A stretch of 64,000 nt of DNA, taken from assembly GCA_964550895.1 (NCBI GenBank), contig CAZKAP010000004.1, positions 44,947-108,946 on the forward strand, given 5' to 3'. This DNA is from CAZKAP01 sp964550895 (lineage in GTDB: Bacteria; Bacteroidota; Bacteroidia; Flavobacteriales; Flavobacteriaceae). The notes beneath the pieces were generated by a model, which ran no database searches, had not been told where the DNA came from, and saw nothing but the letters and a program-made list of their open reading frames with translations. Shown here in pieces: positions 24,501 to 29,773 of the stretch. Numbering within the stretch: the first letter of the stretch is position 1; each line of letters starts with the position of its first letter. Position numbers and translations under genes: made by a program.

Positions 24501-26582
24501 CAGGGGCTGTCCGCGGATACCTATACCGCTACCATAACCGATGCCTCCGGCTGCACCTATCAGGAAACGATTGTACTGACCACGCCTCCTCCGATTAGTG
24601 CCAGCCTACTACCGACCACGACTCTACTGGAATGCTACGGGGATACCAGCGGAGTGCTGGAGATCGACACCGCAACCGGTGGAGAAGGCGTTTATCAGTT
24701 CCAGTTGCTGGAATACGATCCAACGGGCGCCTCGGTGGCCTTCCAGAGCGGCTTCCAGTCCAATGGGCGCTTCTTCGGCCTCGGCGCAGGAATCTATGCC
24801 ATACGGGTCTCCGACGGCCTGGGATGCGATTTCACTACTCCCCAGGTGACCTTTACCGAACCCCTGGAGGTACTGGCCAGCATCGTACAGGCCCAGGCTC
24901 CAACTTGTACAGCGGAAGCCGAAATTCGACTGATGGCGACAGGGGGAACGGGTCCTTACGAGTTCAGTTCCGACGGAGTCAATTACACCCCGCTGCCGCC
25001 CTCAAATCAACTCACTATCAGCGCGCCTCCTGGCGATTATCAGTTTTATGTTAGGGACGTGTTCAATTGCGGTACTCAGGCTTCCAACATTATACGGATA
25101 GACCCGGTTCCTGATCTCGGCCTGGTTGTGGACGACAGCGCCGCCGTGGTTAACTGCAACGGGGAGGCCACTGCATCCCTGCGGGCAGAAGCCACCGGTG
25201 GATTGGGGAATTACAGCTACCGACTCTACGCGGATTCCGGCCTGACCAGCCTGATCGACGGGCCCAATACGGATGGCGTGTTCAGCGGACTCCAGGTTGG
25301 GACCTATTATATCGAGGTGCTGAGCGGGGATTGCCGTTATGTGAGCCCGGCCTATACCGTAACGGACAACCCGCCCCTGGTCGCCGATATGGCACAGGTT
25401 AACAATATCAGTTGCTTCGGCCTGGAAGACGGAAGCATCAACGTTAGTGTCAGCGGCGGTTACGGCCAGATTTATTATGCGATTAGCCCTAACCTCGACC
25501 GTTTCGATACCGAAAATACCTTTACCGACCTGGCCGCAGGAACCTACCAGTTAATCGCTCAGGACGAACTGGGATGTTTTATCACCTTCGACTTTGAAAT
25601 TCTGGAACCGGCGCAACTCGAGGTACAGCTCGGAAGCATTACCCCGGAAACCTGCGTTTCCGCTATGGACGGTAGCGTCGAACTGTTGGTCAGTGGAGGA
25701 ACACCTCCGTATCGAAGTGCGTTAAACTCCGTGGATGAGGCCGATTTCGTGGACGATCGTCTGGTATTTGACGGACTGGAATCGGGGCTGCACGTATTTG
25801 TGGTCAGGGATTCACAGGGCTGCGAACGGACCATCACGGCCGATATCGTTCCCGGAGTCAACCTCAATGCTACGGTGGCTCCCATCTACAGCTGTCCAGG
25901 CTCCCTGCTTCGAAACGAGCTCGACATCATTATGGAAGACCCTTCGGTGCTGTCGGATGTGCTCTTCGGCATCGATGTTACCGACCCCGCACGCATGCAA
26001 TTGGGTACAGGCTTTTCCAACCTCAGCCCCGGCCTGCACTTCCTGAGTATTGCGCACAGCAACGGCTGCCTGGTGCAGGTTCCCTTCAGAATCGAAGGGT
26101 ATGACGAACTCACCGTGAATATGGATACTACCCGTTTGAATCGCTTTACAGCGACCGTAGAGGGAGGCCTGCCCCCCTATGAGCTCTATTTGAACGACCA
26201 GCCGGTAGATGAGATTGGCACCTACGAAATCCTGGAGACCGGCACCTATACGGTTCGCGTCATAGACCGGAACGGCTGTGAAGCCATGGCTTCGGCCTAC
26301 CTGGAGTTCTACGACCTGGAGATACCGGACTTTTTCACCCCCGACGGGGACGTGGACTCGGAAACCTGGGCTCCTGGCAATCGAGAGGCTTTCCCCGATA
26401 TTCGGGTGACCATATACGACCGCTACGGCCGAAAGCTCTATGTAGTGCTCAGTAATAACGAGGCCTGGGACGGTACGTATGAAAATATACCACTCCCCAC
26501 GGGCGATTACTGGTACACGATTAAAATCAACGGAACCCGCGACGATAGGGAGTTTGTCGGGCACTTTACACTTTATCGATAA
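12504..26582 (+). CDS. sprB: Giant SprB-like gliding motility adhesin, T9SS type B cargo
   Basis: 4692 residues. A signal peptide (ILTAVLIWGMGHVVWGQ) is followed by an N-terminal beta-rich region (about 30-365). A DUF11-like module follows (about 370-475, IVLEKRVENLAG, LDYVLNFQNTGNDDATNYSI). From about residue 825 to 4600 there are about 42 SprB-type repeats of roughly 90 residues. Nearly all follow the scheme xxC...GGxxPYxY...G.Y.v.vrDxxGC, with a Cys near each end, probably a disulfide. A jelly-roll-like insertion interrupts the series (nt about 17930-18530). The last 90 residues are a type B sorting domain (IPDFFTPDGDVDSETW, VTIYDRYGRKLY). SprB of F. johnsoniae is the mobile surface adhesin moved by the gliding motor and is larger (about 6500 residues). 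Repeat-rich adhesins of other function cannot be excluded. Confidence 0.85.
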   Translation: MMKLTWKNILTAVLIWGMGHVVWGQVEVPFAPRLSSSYINIKGDYVFLSNGIINRVDGSNTANDPYNGGSNNNGFHRDYIDVDSDPTTFSSSSSELNVPFCSRIYWAGLYWSGNYQQEVLNNSAIPSLPANDTNRYDVSQIKFQVPGGAYQDITADQVIYDNVSFKDSPYVCFKDVTADLQALADPNGDYYVANVRATRGRSVGGAGGWTLVVIYENPTLSGKFISVFDGYAGVSGSSTADMAISGFNSIPVGPVRARIGASAVEGDRGISGDQLRIETPSNPGFTALSDPMNPANNFFNSNITADGAHVTTRNIYATNTLGYDADVFEISNPLNSIIDNAETDATLQLYTQGDGYGAFLVTFGVEIIEPNIVLEKRVENLAGTDITGAGVHLGQSLDYVLNFQNTGNDDATNYSIRDILPVNVTLDESNLVLPPGVTYTYDATTREIVFSIPDNLIEQGDPSYSIRIRAGVASNCYDFVNACDNQIQNLAYSTYQGVINDNQISDDPSVSDFDTCGFTTPGATNFLLDDLSDCNYIRTVLLCGEDLVLDAGNDFDSYTWVLDSNGNNQIDPSDPVLTDGDPDGDPSTLIVDAPGTYIVNKTIPLPCINSEEIIVVELFGTTQANPITALIQDTSNTVDGEVLICPNDGEGLPQIFLCGLNDSELIQLNIPDADTIIWERLDEGSCTDAAVGCANRNNTCNWIEVEQGIDYLADTSGEYRVIINYQDGCFSRFYFNVFKNPLDPQYVSENVICTSPGNITVTNMPVDYEYSLIDSDTGNTLVGYQSSPSFAISTAGVYRVDMRQQGVATGCVFTLDNIGILRQDMTLDVTVQDSDCNGLGSIAISALGVAPSYEYFLLQGGTEIDNSGITADNNYTFPGLAPGTYEIRVETTDGCLESGTYTVVDRTDLAVSALTVKNVDCTDAEVELTPSGGQPLPGYTYAIWSVNGSPLYPTITDIPGGSFQSDALFTFDETQTGDYVFVVVDGNNCHAFSNPVTVSEVPDVTYTTSITNESCFGFSDGTYEISIIDSQGYSLSYTLTYPDSSTATNASGTFAGLPSGGYVLTVTQTMGGVSCDFVETFSIGGASAPLSAGIALTQGLSCTQDAIIEATAVTGGTPPYEFSLDGVNFVSGFGSTVFGNLGAGTYQITVRDANMCTFTTADVTIDPLTPPDDLSFSQTAMTCPSLTSNLTATVSQGVAPYTFDITSPSTASPDHTTTDSATFDGLAPGTYTVRVTDALGCIYEENYTVPDIPRVQADAVVESHISCVGYNDGSLRIDFSDFDSSYAYTVTGPSLNISQTGQTAASVTLNNLFSGSYTITVTDETTLCADTDTASVLAPVFPLASTIDIVQPTCSVDGSVEISGSGGWGSYSYELETPSGTVLTNPGGLFPGLTETGDYQATVIDANGCRETATVTLAVVTGPTLSLTPNTACLGPAGSFDLTASVTSGGVGPFEYRINGGAYQAGDTFTGLGPGSYTVEVRDANLCVDSSIYSMNPELSLSISPGNLTACGGDATIGVSANGGDGSYVYALLPQGSSPNPGDFGASSTFSVSAAGNYTAWVRDLSGGAGYCDASGDLIVGTDAPLNLTLNPSDVNCNGLSSGSILASASGGTAPYEYRLGAGAFSSNPDFTGLGAGNYQITIRDANGCTAQETTIVQENDQLLASVSVTAIAACDPLDLAEVRVTNILGGLAPFEYSFDGGLNYGSTAVANLPPGTYQVRVRDANNCEYSDTITVDAPPADPVLSSSIDYECDGEGTVSVTGQDPSFDYIYSLNGVPNTPANDPVFADVTPGNHQIEVEFQQNTPLPPSQLFSEDFGQGGNTPISEIDPVYCYEPQDGSASLCGFGTNNRIQDGEYSVTNLIVNPYGAWVSPNDHTGLPGGRFLAINVGGVAGVNGIMYQKEDVEVIPNEDIVISVWAFNLVRSTASNGDPSIVMELVDPSGTIIASTATGNVPKNTGPDDWHNYTVSLNPGANSTLDIVIRTTAAFTSGNDIAIDDLQAYQQPVVCSETLTLPFTVDAGNALSGSVTSRSQVSCFSGADGSVTFEVQNFDPTDGFVYSVNGGAFSPVQTSSPITVGGLSAGNTSIVVRDALDAACEFTLTEVLTEPAALAASASLFEVATCSNGGGSIEGSATGGTGPYEFQLEDGVGSVLRPYQSSTLFSGLMPGDYILRVRDANGCEDPIDAILTIPPAESITFSASPTVCYDGSNNAEIVVTVTNGNGNYQFQLNGGGWISPTPAGALSHTFTGLVPGTYTVNVRDGFGCVGTPVNAVIHPQLTAVVTADDISACADGNIAITATGGDGSYVYAIVPHGADPSASFDPAPSLSIPSGSDGDYDIYVRDQNGAPGYCEYTHTVTVNPEIPLSIAAVPTDPRCFGGFGSLEVQLNSGRAPFTLELVDLNSGPYNYTVPNLFNDITFYNIPAGDYRVIVTDADGCSDTIDPVTVTDPIELTATVTGMTPDCFIGGELHFSAYPTTIGTVEFSDDGGVSWYSTDVLTGYIPGETVTPSIRTVDGSGNTICQTDYPPMVIPYPLDDLNLDASVFNVTCFGMDVIVEGSNGTAPYEYTYTDDPANFDPVTPVNPWITPTPGPDHTFLGLIPGRTYTFYVRDASGCVRQNIIDINTLYTPPLEVEGTGTPTCSGLSTGTIEFTVTDNLAPAGSEISWRLYDISSGSPVEIVLPNSGVQLPFSSPQTLTFTGLAAGNYYLDVQEFDGGPPICSSASENVQLIELNPLNGTLNAIDPIRCNAPGRILVENISGGGGTYSFVVTDPLGGSFTTSGNPIEIPSGSPAGLYSVDIQDQYGCAVPLGNVAVDDTPDPTIDAIDIAQCSMPGSIQIHASSTIGASLRYSVDGGASYADNGGLFTGLAPGTYNVSIIDENGCADVATATIYEPANLSLSLTKALDCTASPEAVFDISVTDGSGSYDYQVEDGSGVVQARTLMGGSVVSFTAAVADTYTVTIWDTGTSPNCTRSLTIDVPPAVQPDFSASAEDPSCQGASDGSIRLLGIDNGIWPLNYTLTPAAGVFNPLTQSFEGLPAGTYTVEAEGSNLCTTSIANITLSDPAALSIPPATVTPFACSSGNSPTAARIELSGPISGGSGSYVRYVFEDPSMTVVQDGAATSYTVTNPAGGLYTVSVYDSNGCVGTVTATVPAYDELISITPVLSQPSCSPGLDGQITLNVTTTASNPALLEYSIDSGSSYQPSPVFPGLDEGTYSLRARHTITGCVITTTASLVTPRPDDVDLTITQPVLCFGDSSAALTFELLDSTGYAGGVDYWVYNTQGTPGNTADDTLVDSGTDPGMGPITVTGLPAGTYRVVVSQAGYPACSITEVIGIPGPPSPLDATLESQPISCSGNDGQIRIINPSGGWGNYGFYLGTVPPALPTDYTAQTDYPGLAPGTYEAWMRDDLGCEHLIGSVVLADPTPIIVSLSVDADACIPNSGQISATASGGEGANYSYQLLRDGIPQGPAQPGPVFSGLSGGDYEVVVTDTWNCSGTSAIETLYEPLSAVYTITKPIDCQTPSGANVDVSVSGGSGSFLYEVGYPDGTTVQSNTTGLFTNLDQAGAYSLTVTDLLSLASGCALSESFSLDAPSTVVLDVPVLTDPLCTGGATGSIRAVLGPPSPGVNQDPIYQYALYDGLGILIAGPQNDPVFTNLAAGTYEIEAISARSCTLRETYVLSDPAPLTATATGTDFSCTQAGSDVVVTAMGGTAPYLYSLDNVNYFASDTFQVSDTGGVQNLTLYVSDSNGCQTSASLTLEPRNVFTVSASQLQAISCSQPERVEVTVTDDGDPSNSYAFELLSPAGPVAPVSQPGPTTAIFELNTVGDYIFRVRDTGTLCEEDSTAYTVSPYDTMQLDLTEAQSVECFGDGNGIVQLNLQNYSGAFDYELLFQDGSSTGISGSSTGNSLSISGVNGGSYYLRVIQTDAPYCSGDSNTVRVYSPDRPVTATITQIQSVSCTNDRGEIFVEPDGGTPLYDISLVGAGTGYSLTVNSTVNHVFQGLSADTYTATITDASGCTYQETIVLTTPPPISASLLPTTTLLECYGDTSGVLEIDTATGGEGVYQFQLLEYDPTGASVAFQSGFQSNGRFFGLGAGIYAIRVSDGLGCDFTTPQVTFTEPLEVLASIVQAQAPTCTAEAEIRLMATGGTGPYEFSSDGVNYTPLPPSNQLTISAPPGDYQFYVRDVFNCGTQASNIIRIDPVPDLGLVVDDSAAVVNCNGEATASLRAEATGGLGNYSYRLYADSGLTSLIDGPNTDGVFSGLQVGTYYIEVLSGDCRYVSPAYTVTDNPPLVADMAQVNNISCFGLEDGSINVSVSGGYGQIYYAISPNLDRFDTENTFTDLAAGTYQLIAQDELGCFITFDFEILEPAQLEVQLGSITPETCVSAMDGSVELLVSGGTPPYRSALNSVDEADFVDDRLVFDGLESGLHVFVVRDSQGCERTITADIVPGVNLNATVAPIYSCPGSLLRNELDIIMEDPSVLSDVLFGIDVTDPARMQLGTGFSNLSPGLHFLSIAHSNGCLVQVPFRIEGYDELTVNMDTTRLNRFTATVEGGLPPYELYLNDQPVDEIGTYEILETGTYTVRVIDRNGCEAMASAYLEFYDLEIPDFFTPDGDVDSETWAPGNREAFPDIRVTIYDRYGRKLYVVLSNNEAWDGTYENIPLPTGDYWYTIKINGTRDDREFVGHFTLYR
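14985..26310 (+). repeat. Tandem SprB-type repeat region (about 42 units)
   Basis: Divergent protein-level repeats inside the giant adhesin, each about 80-100 codons. Each unit starts with a Cys in a context such as VxCxG, has a central GGTxPYEY or similar, and ends with YxVxVRDANGC. The count of about 42 was made by eye from the translated sequence; the last unit lacks the first Cys. Unit 12 is split from its neighbour by an inserted domain. Confidence 0.8.
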
Positions 26583-26752
26583 TACGGTATAAGACGTACT
26601 AGGCCCTGTGGAAAATCGTTATAGAATAAGATGGACCGGATCCATCCTTTGAATAATAACCGCCGAGTGAAAAGGGGGGGAAACACCTACTCATCCCCAC
26701 CCGGAAACCCGGAAGGTTTTGTGAACAAGGCCGCAGTTGAGTACCTTGTTGA
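26583..26752 (+). other. 170-base gap between sprB and sprF with inverted repeats
   Basis: Unusually long for this otherwise tight operon. It has GATGGA at 26630-26635 pairing with TCCATC at 26641-26646 (5-base loop), a run of seven G at about 26674-26680 facing CCCC further on, and AACAAGG at 26724-26730 pairing with CCTTGTT at 26744-26750, ending two bases before the sprF start. It may be a structured leader, a processing site or an attenuator. No known RNA family is recognised. Confidence 0.4.
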
Positions 26753-27721
26753 ATGCAAAAAACCAAACAAATGCGCAGATTGTCCCAAATCGTGTTCTGC
26801 AGTATACTTGCTTGCATACCCCTTTCTGCTCAGGAACTGACCATTCCTCAGCTGTCCCAGTATATTGCGGATAACCCCTTCCTGATGTCCCCCACCTATG
26901 CGGGCATCGGCGACTATGTTAAGCTACGCCTTAACGGACTCACCCAATGGGTGGGCATAGAGGATGCCCCCGATACCCAGACCCTGGCCGTAGACGCCCG
27001 TCTCGGCAACCGATCCGGTATAGGGATGGTACTCTACAATGACAGCAACGGTAATACCCGACAGCGGGGCTCCCGTCTCTCTTTCGCACACCACCTGACC
27101 CTGGACAGATACGACGAGGAGTTTTTGTCTTTTGGCCTTTCCTACAACTTCAACCAGTTTCGCATCGATGTGGAGAATTTCAACAACCCGAACGGCACCG
27201 CCCCCACAGACGACCGGGCCACGGTAAATCACAATTTCGACATCGGTGCCTTATATCGCAAGGGGCCCTTTTTCGCCAGCGTGAATGCCTCGAATTTGCT
27301 GAACAAGAATCTCAGGAGATTCAATCCGACCTTCGAGCCCAACCGACTGAGGAACTACTACGTCTATACGGGATATACTTTCCGGGACGACAAGAAATCC
27401 GACTGGTCCGTGGAGCCTTCCATGTTCTTCCAGTGGTTCGAAAGCGATGGGCGATCGGTAACGGACCTCAATGCCAAATTCCGCTATCACGTCTTCGAGG
27501 ACTACTACTACCTTGGGGTCACCTACCGTTTCCTCAACGATCAGGTCGGCAGGCCCCTTTATATAGCTCCCATAGCCGGCTTCAAGAAGAGCAGCATTTA
27601 TTTCGGTTACAGCTATCAGGTAATCACCAATGAAATCCTCGGATTCAGTACGGGTACCCATGTACTTACCATAGGGACCGATCTGTTCCAGGGAATCAGC
27701 AACTGCGCCTGCACTTACTAA
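26753..27721 (+). CDS. sprF: SprF-like PorP/SprF-family T9SS outer-membrane protein
   Basis: 322 residues; a second in-frame ATG at 26771 would shorten it by six residues. A signal peptide (LSQIVFCSILACIPLSAQ) leads to the family opening ELTIPQLSQYIADNPFLMSPTYAGIGDYVKLRLNGLTQWVG. Alternating amphipathic beta strands to the C-terminus are typical of the PorP/SprF outer-membrane family. In F. johnsoniae SprF is needed to get SprB to the surface but not for chitinase secretion, so it is a cargo-specific partner. The position directly after the giant type B adhesin supports the same role here. The C-terminal CACTY is odd but near the expected family length. Confidence 0.85.
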   Translation: MQKTKQMRRLSQIVFCSILACIPLSAQELTIPQLSQYIADNPFLMSPTYAGIGDYVKLRLNGLTQWVGIEDAPDTQTLAVDARLGNRSGIGMVLYNDSNGNTRQRGSRLSFAHHLTLDRYDEEFLSFGLSYNFNQFRIDVENFNNPNGTAPTDDRATVNHNFDIGALYRKGPFFASVNASNLLNKNLRRFNPTFEPNRLRNYYVYTGYTFRDDKKSDWSVEPSMFFQWFESDGRSVTDLNAKFRYHVFEDYYYLGVTYRFLNDQVGRPLYIAPIAGFKKSSIYFGYSYQVITNEILGFSTGTHVLTIGTDLFQGISNCACTY

Positions 27722-27834
27722 AACCCACCTATAGCAGAAAGCTACTCTACGAAACCCCAAACCGGCCGACAAGGCCTCTGGTCCTTTCTAAAAGGAGAAC
27801 ACAGACCGGCGTTCACCGGAGCGCTACTTTATAG

Positions 27835-27842
27835 TACTTTTG
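27835..27842 (+). promoter_or_regulatory. Promoter -7 element for folB
   Basis: TACTTTTG matches TAnnTTTG and ends 5 bases before the folB ATG, predicting a leaderless or nearly leaderless transcript. Confidence 0.6.
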
Positions 27843-27847
27843 CCCCC

Positions 27848-28204
27848 ATGGGAAAAATTCGCCTGAACAATGTGCGCCTGCACGCTCGTCACGGCTGCCT
27901 GAAGGAAGAAAGTATTATCGGGAGCGATTACCGTGTGGACGCCGTCCTCGAAGCGGATACGGGTCCTTCTTCACTCAGCGACCGGCTGTCCGAAACCGTG
28001 GATTATGTGCACGTGCATCGCATCATCAAGGAAGAAATGAGCATTCCATCCAAGCTGCTCGAGCACGTGGGCAATCGCATACTGGATCGGATATTCGGAG
28101 AAATTTCCCTGGTCGATCATGCCGAAGTGACCGTCTCTAAGATCAATCCGCCCATAGGAGGGGACGTTCAGAGCGTAAGTGTGACCCTGGAACGCTCCCG
28201 CTGA
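27848..28204 (+). CDS. folB: Dihydroneopterin aldolase
   Basis: 118 residues, the usual FolB length. The enzyme converts 7,8-dihydroneopterin to 6-hydroxymethyl-7,8-dihydropterin and glycolaldehyde in folate biosynthesis. Family features are the N-terminal LNNVRLHARHGCLKEES with the conserved Glu, the VDYVHVH segment with its Tyr, and the C-terminal VTVSKINPPIGGDV with the catalytic Lys before PP. It is a single gene with its own promoter, between the spr operon and tRNA-Cys. No other folate genes are nearby. Confidence 0.93.
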   Translation: MGKIRLNNVRLHARHGCLKEESIIGSDYRVDAVLEADTGPSSLSDRLSETVDYVHVHRIIKEEMSIPSKLLEHVGNRILDRIFGEISLVDHAEVTVSKINPPIGGDVQSVSVTLERSR

Positions 28205-28227
28205 CTGCAGGGCTTGCACATTACTCC

Positions 28228-28258
28228 TTGATCAGCCAAAAAAAGAGTAATAACTTTG
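28228..28258 (+). promoter_or_regulatory. Promoter of tRNA-Cys
   Basis: TTG at 28228-28230, a 20-base spacer and TAACTTTG at 28251-28258 fit the Bacteroidota -33/-7 promoter. The tRNA 5' end is 8 bases further on. Confidence 0.7.
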
Positions 28259-28266
28259 CACGATAT

Positions 28267-28337
28267 GGCATCGTGGCCGAGTGGCTAGGCACAGCTCTGC
28301 AAAAGCTTGTACAGCGGTTCGAATCCGCTCGATGCCT
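28267..28337 (+). tRNA. tRNA-Cys (GCA)
   Basis: The acceptor stem GGCATCG (28267-28273) pairs with CGATGCC (28330-28336). The discriminator is T, as in tRNA-Cys. The anticodon arm is AGCT-CTGCAAA-AGCT with anticodon GCA. The T arm GCGGTTCGAATCCGC is intact. CCA is not encoded. It decodes UGC and UGU. Confidence 0.93.
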
Positions 28338-28349
28338 CTGAATGGAAAG

Positions 28350-28373
28350 ACCGGGATTTGTCCCGGTTTTTTT
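28350..28373 (+). terminator. Rho-independent terminator after tRNA-Cys
   Basis: ACCGGGA-TTTG-TCCCGGT, a 7-bp stem with a 4-base loop, runs into seven consecutive T. It directly follows the tRNA. Confidence 0.85.
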
Positions 28374-28396
28374 CTGCTGTCCGGTGATCACAGATC

Positions 28397-29053
28397 TTAA
28401 CGGGCCCCGTAGTTCATAGGGAGTTCGTCTATGGCAGAAGTGGGCAGGAAGCCCTGTACAATCAGTGCCAGACCGCAAACCACGAGTATCACTCCCAGTA
28501 TTTTGCGCAGGAGTATGGTGCGTTCCCGGGTCAGCTTTTGCTTCAGCTGCTTGGCCGCCAATATCTTAAATACGTCCACAGTAAAGTAGGTTCCGATTAG
28601 CAGACCGAAGAAGGTCATCAGCCGGGAGGTGTCCCCATCCAGCGCGGGACCTATCCACAACAGTACGCCTAGCCAGAATACGAGTACACCCACATTGATG
28701 AAGTTGAGTATAAAGCCTTTGATAAACAAGCCCACATAAGTCGTAGCAAAGGCTTGATAGCGCTCCCGGGCCGTTTCCTGGTTGCGGAAGAGTATTATTC
28801 CATATACGGCAAGTATACAGCCTCCGAATACATACAATCCAGGCTGGTTGCTCAGGTTCTGCATCAACTGAAAACTGCTGAAATAGGCGATGAGTATAAA
28901 GATCACATCCGCCAGTACCACCCCCAGATCGAAGCTTATTCCCGCACGGAATCCCCGAGAGGCACTGGTTTCGAGTAATACGAAGAAGGCCGCACCCGGC
29001 AAAAAACTCAACATCAAGCCCAAGGGCACCGCCAGTTGTACTACCTCCCACAT
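28397..29053 (-). CDS. LysE-family transporter
   Basis: 218 residues with about six hydrophobic segments (near 8-28, 40-62, 72-90, 112-135, 145-162, 188-210). The N-terminus LGLMLSFLPGAAFFVLLETSASRGFRAGISFDLGVVLADVIF is the LysE/RhtB family signature region (P-G-x-x, then G...G...AD). These inner-membrane proteins export amino acids or similar small molecules; the substrate cannot be read here. It starts 9 bases after the head-GIN gene stop, so the two are cotranscribed, probably with rnr. Confidence 0.85.
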   Translation of the reverse strand: MWEVVQLAVPLGLMLSFLPGAAFFVLLETSASRGFRAGISFDLGVVLADVIFILIAYFSSFQLMQNLSNQPGLYVFGGCILAVYGIILFRNQETARERYQAFATTYVGLFIKGFILNFINVGVLVFWLGVLLWIGPALDGDTSRLMTFFGLLIGTYFTVDVFKILAAKQLKQKLTRERTILLRKILGVILVVCGLALIVQGFLPTSAIDELPMNYGAR

Positions 29054-29062
29054 AGTGTTTAC

Positions 29063-29752
29063 TTACTCGACTCGCTCAATCGTACCCCCAATAAACACCT
29101 TTTCATCCATTTTCAGGGGATCTCCGTGAATTTTTATAGTCCCACCGGCGCGTACTTCGGCACTAACGTAGTCCGTGGACTGTATTTCCGCCCGACCCCC
29201 GGCATCGACCCGAACGGTGGTATATTCGGCTACAAATTCACCTGCCGACATCAGACCCCCGGTACTGATACGAATATCCTGGAAACGGGTCTTTCCGGTA
29301 ACGAACAAATTGCCGCCCGTAACGGCCTTGGAGACCAATTGGGTCAGATCGGCATTCAGGTAAATGGAGCCCCCTTCCTGGGCCCGGATTTCCAGTCGCT
29401 CCTGCCTTACACCTTCTTCCCATACTATACGGGATTCTTCATTCGCATCCACCTCGCTTAACTCCCCGTTGAAGTAAACTTTTACCTGTGTTCGCTTGCC
29501 CGAGAAAATCTTATCAATTTGCATGCGGAGTTTGAGCATCTTGCCTTTTTGAACTACAGCCACCTTCTCCAGATGCTGCCCGCTGATCACCACTTTATTT
29601 TCCTTCGAAGGAATCAGGGTCACATTCAGTCCGTCGAACACCTTGATCCGGGTAAAGGGATCCACTGCGCGTTCGTTCTGATCGGTCTGTCCGTTCACGA
29701 AGCCCGATACCAAAAGTATCGACAGGCACAGGGTATAAATCATTGTATTCAT
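29063..29752 (-). CDS. Head-GIN domain (DUF2807) secreted protein
   Basis: 229 residues with an N-terminal signal peptide (MNTMIYTLCLSILLVSGFVNG). The body is a repetitive beta structure: VDPFTRIKVFDGLNVTLIPSKENKVVISG, then short strands with VRVDAGGRAEIQSTDYVSAEVRAGGTIKIHG near the C-terminus. This is typical of the DUF2807 / head-GIN family (also called putative auto-transporter adhesin) common in Bacteroidota. The role is unknown, probably envelope or surface. It lies 21 bases after rnr and 9 before the LysE gene. Confidence 0.8.
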   Translation of the reverse strand: MNTMIYTLCLSILLVSGFVNGQTDQNERAVDPFTRIKVFDGLNVTLIPSKENKVVISGQHLEKVAVVQKGKMLKLRMQIDKIFSGKRTQVKVYFNGELSEVDANEESRIVWEEGVRQERLEIRAQEGGSIYLNADLTQLVSKAVTGGNLFVTGKTRFQDIRISTGGLMSAGEFVAEYTTVRVDAGGRAEIQSTDYVSAEVRAGGTIKIHGDPLKMDEKVFIGGTIERVE

Positions 29753-29773
29753 TTCATTGATATTTATGGTATC

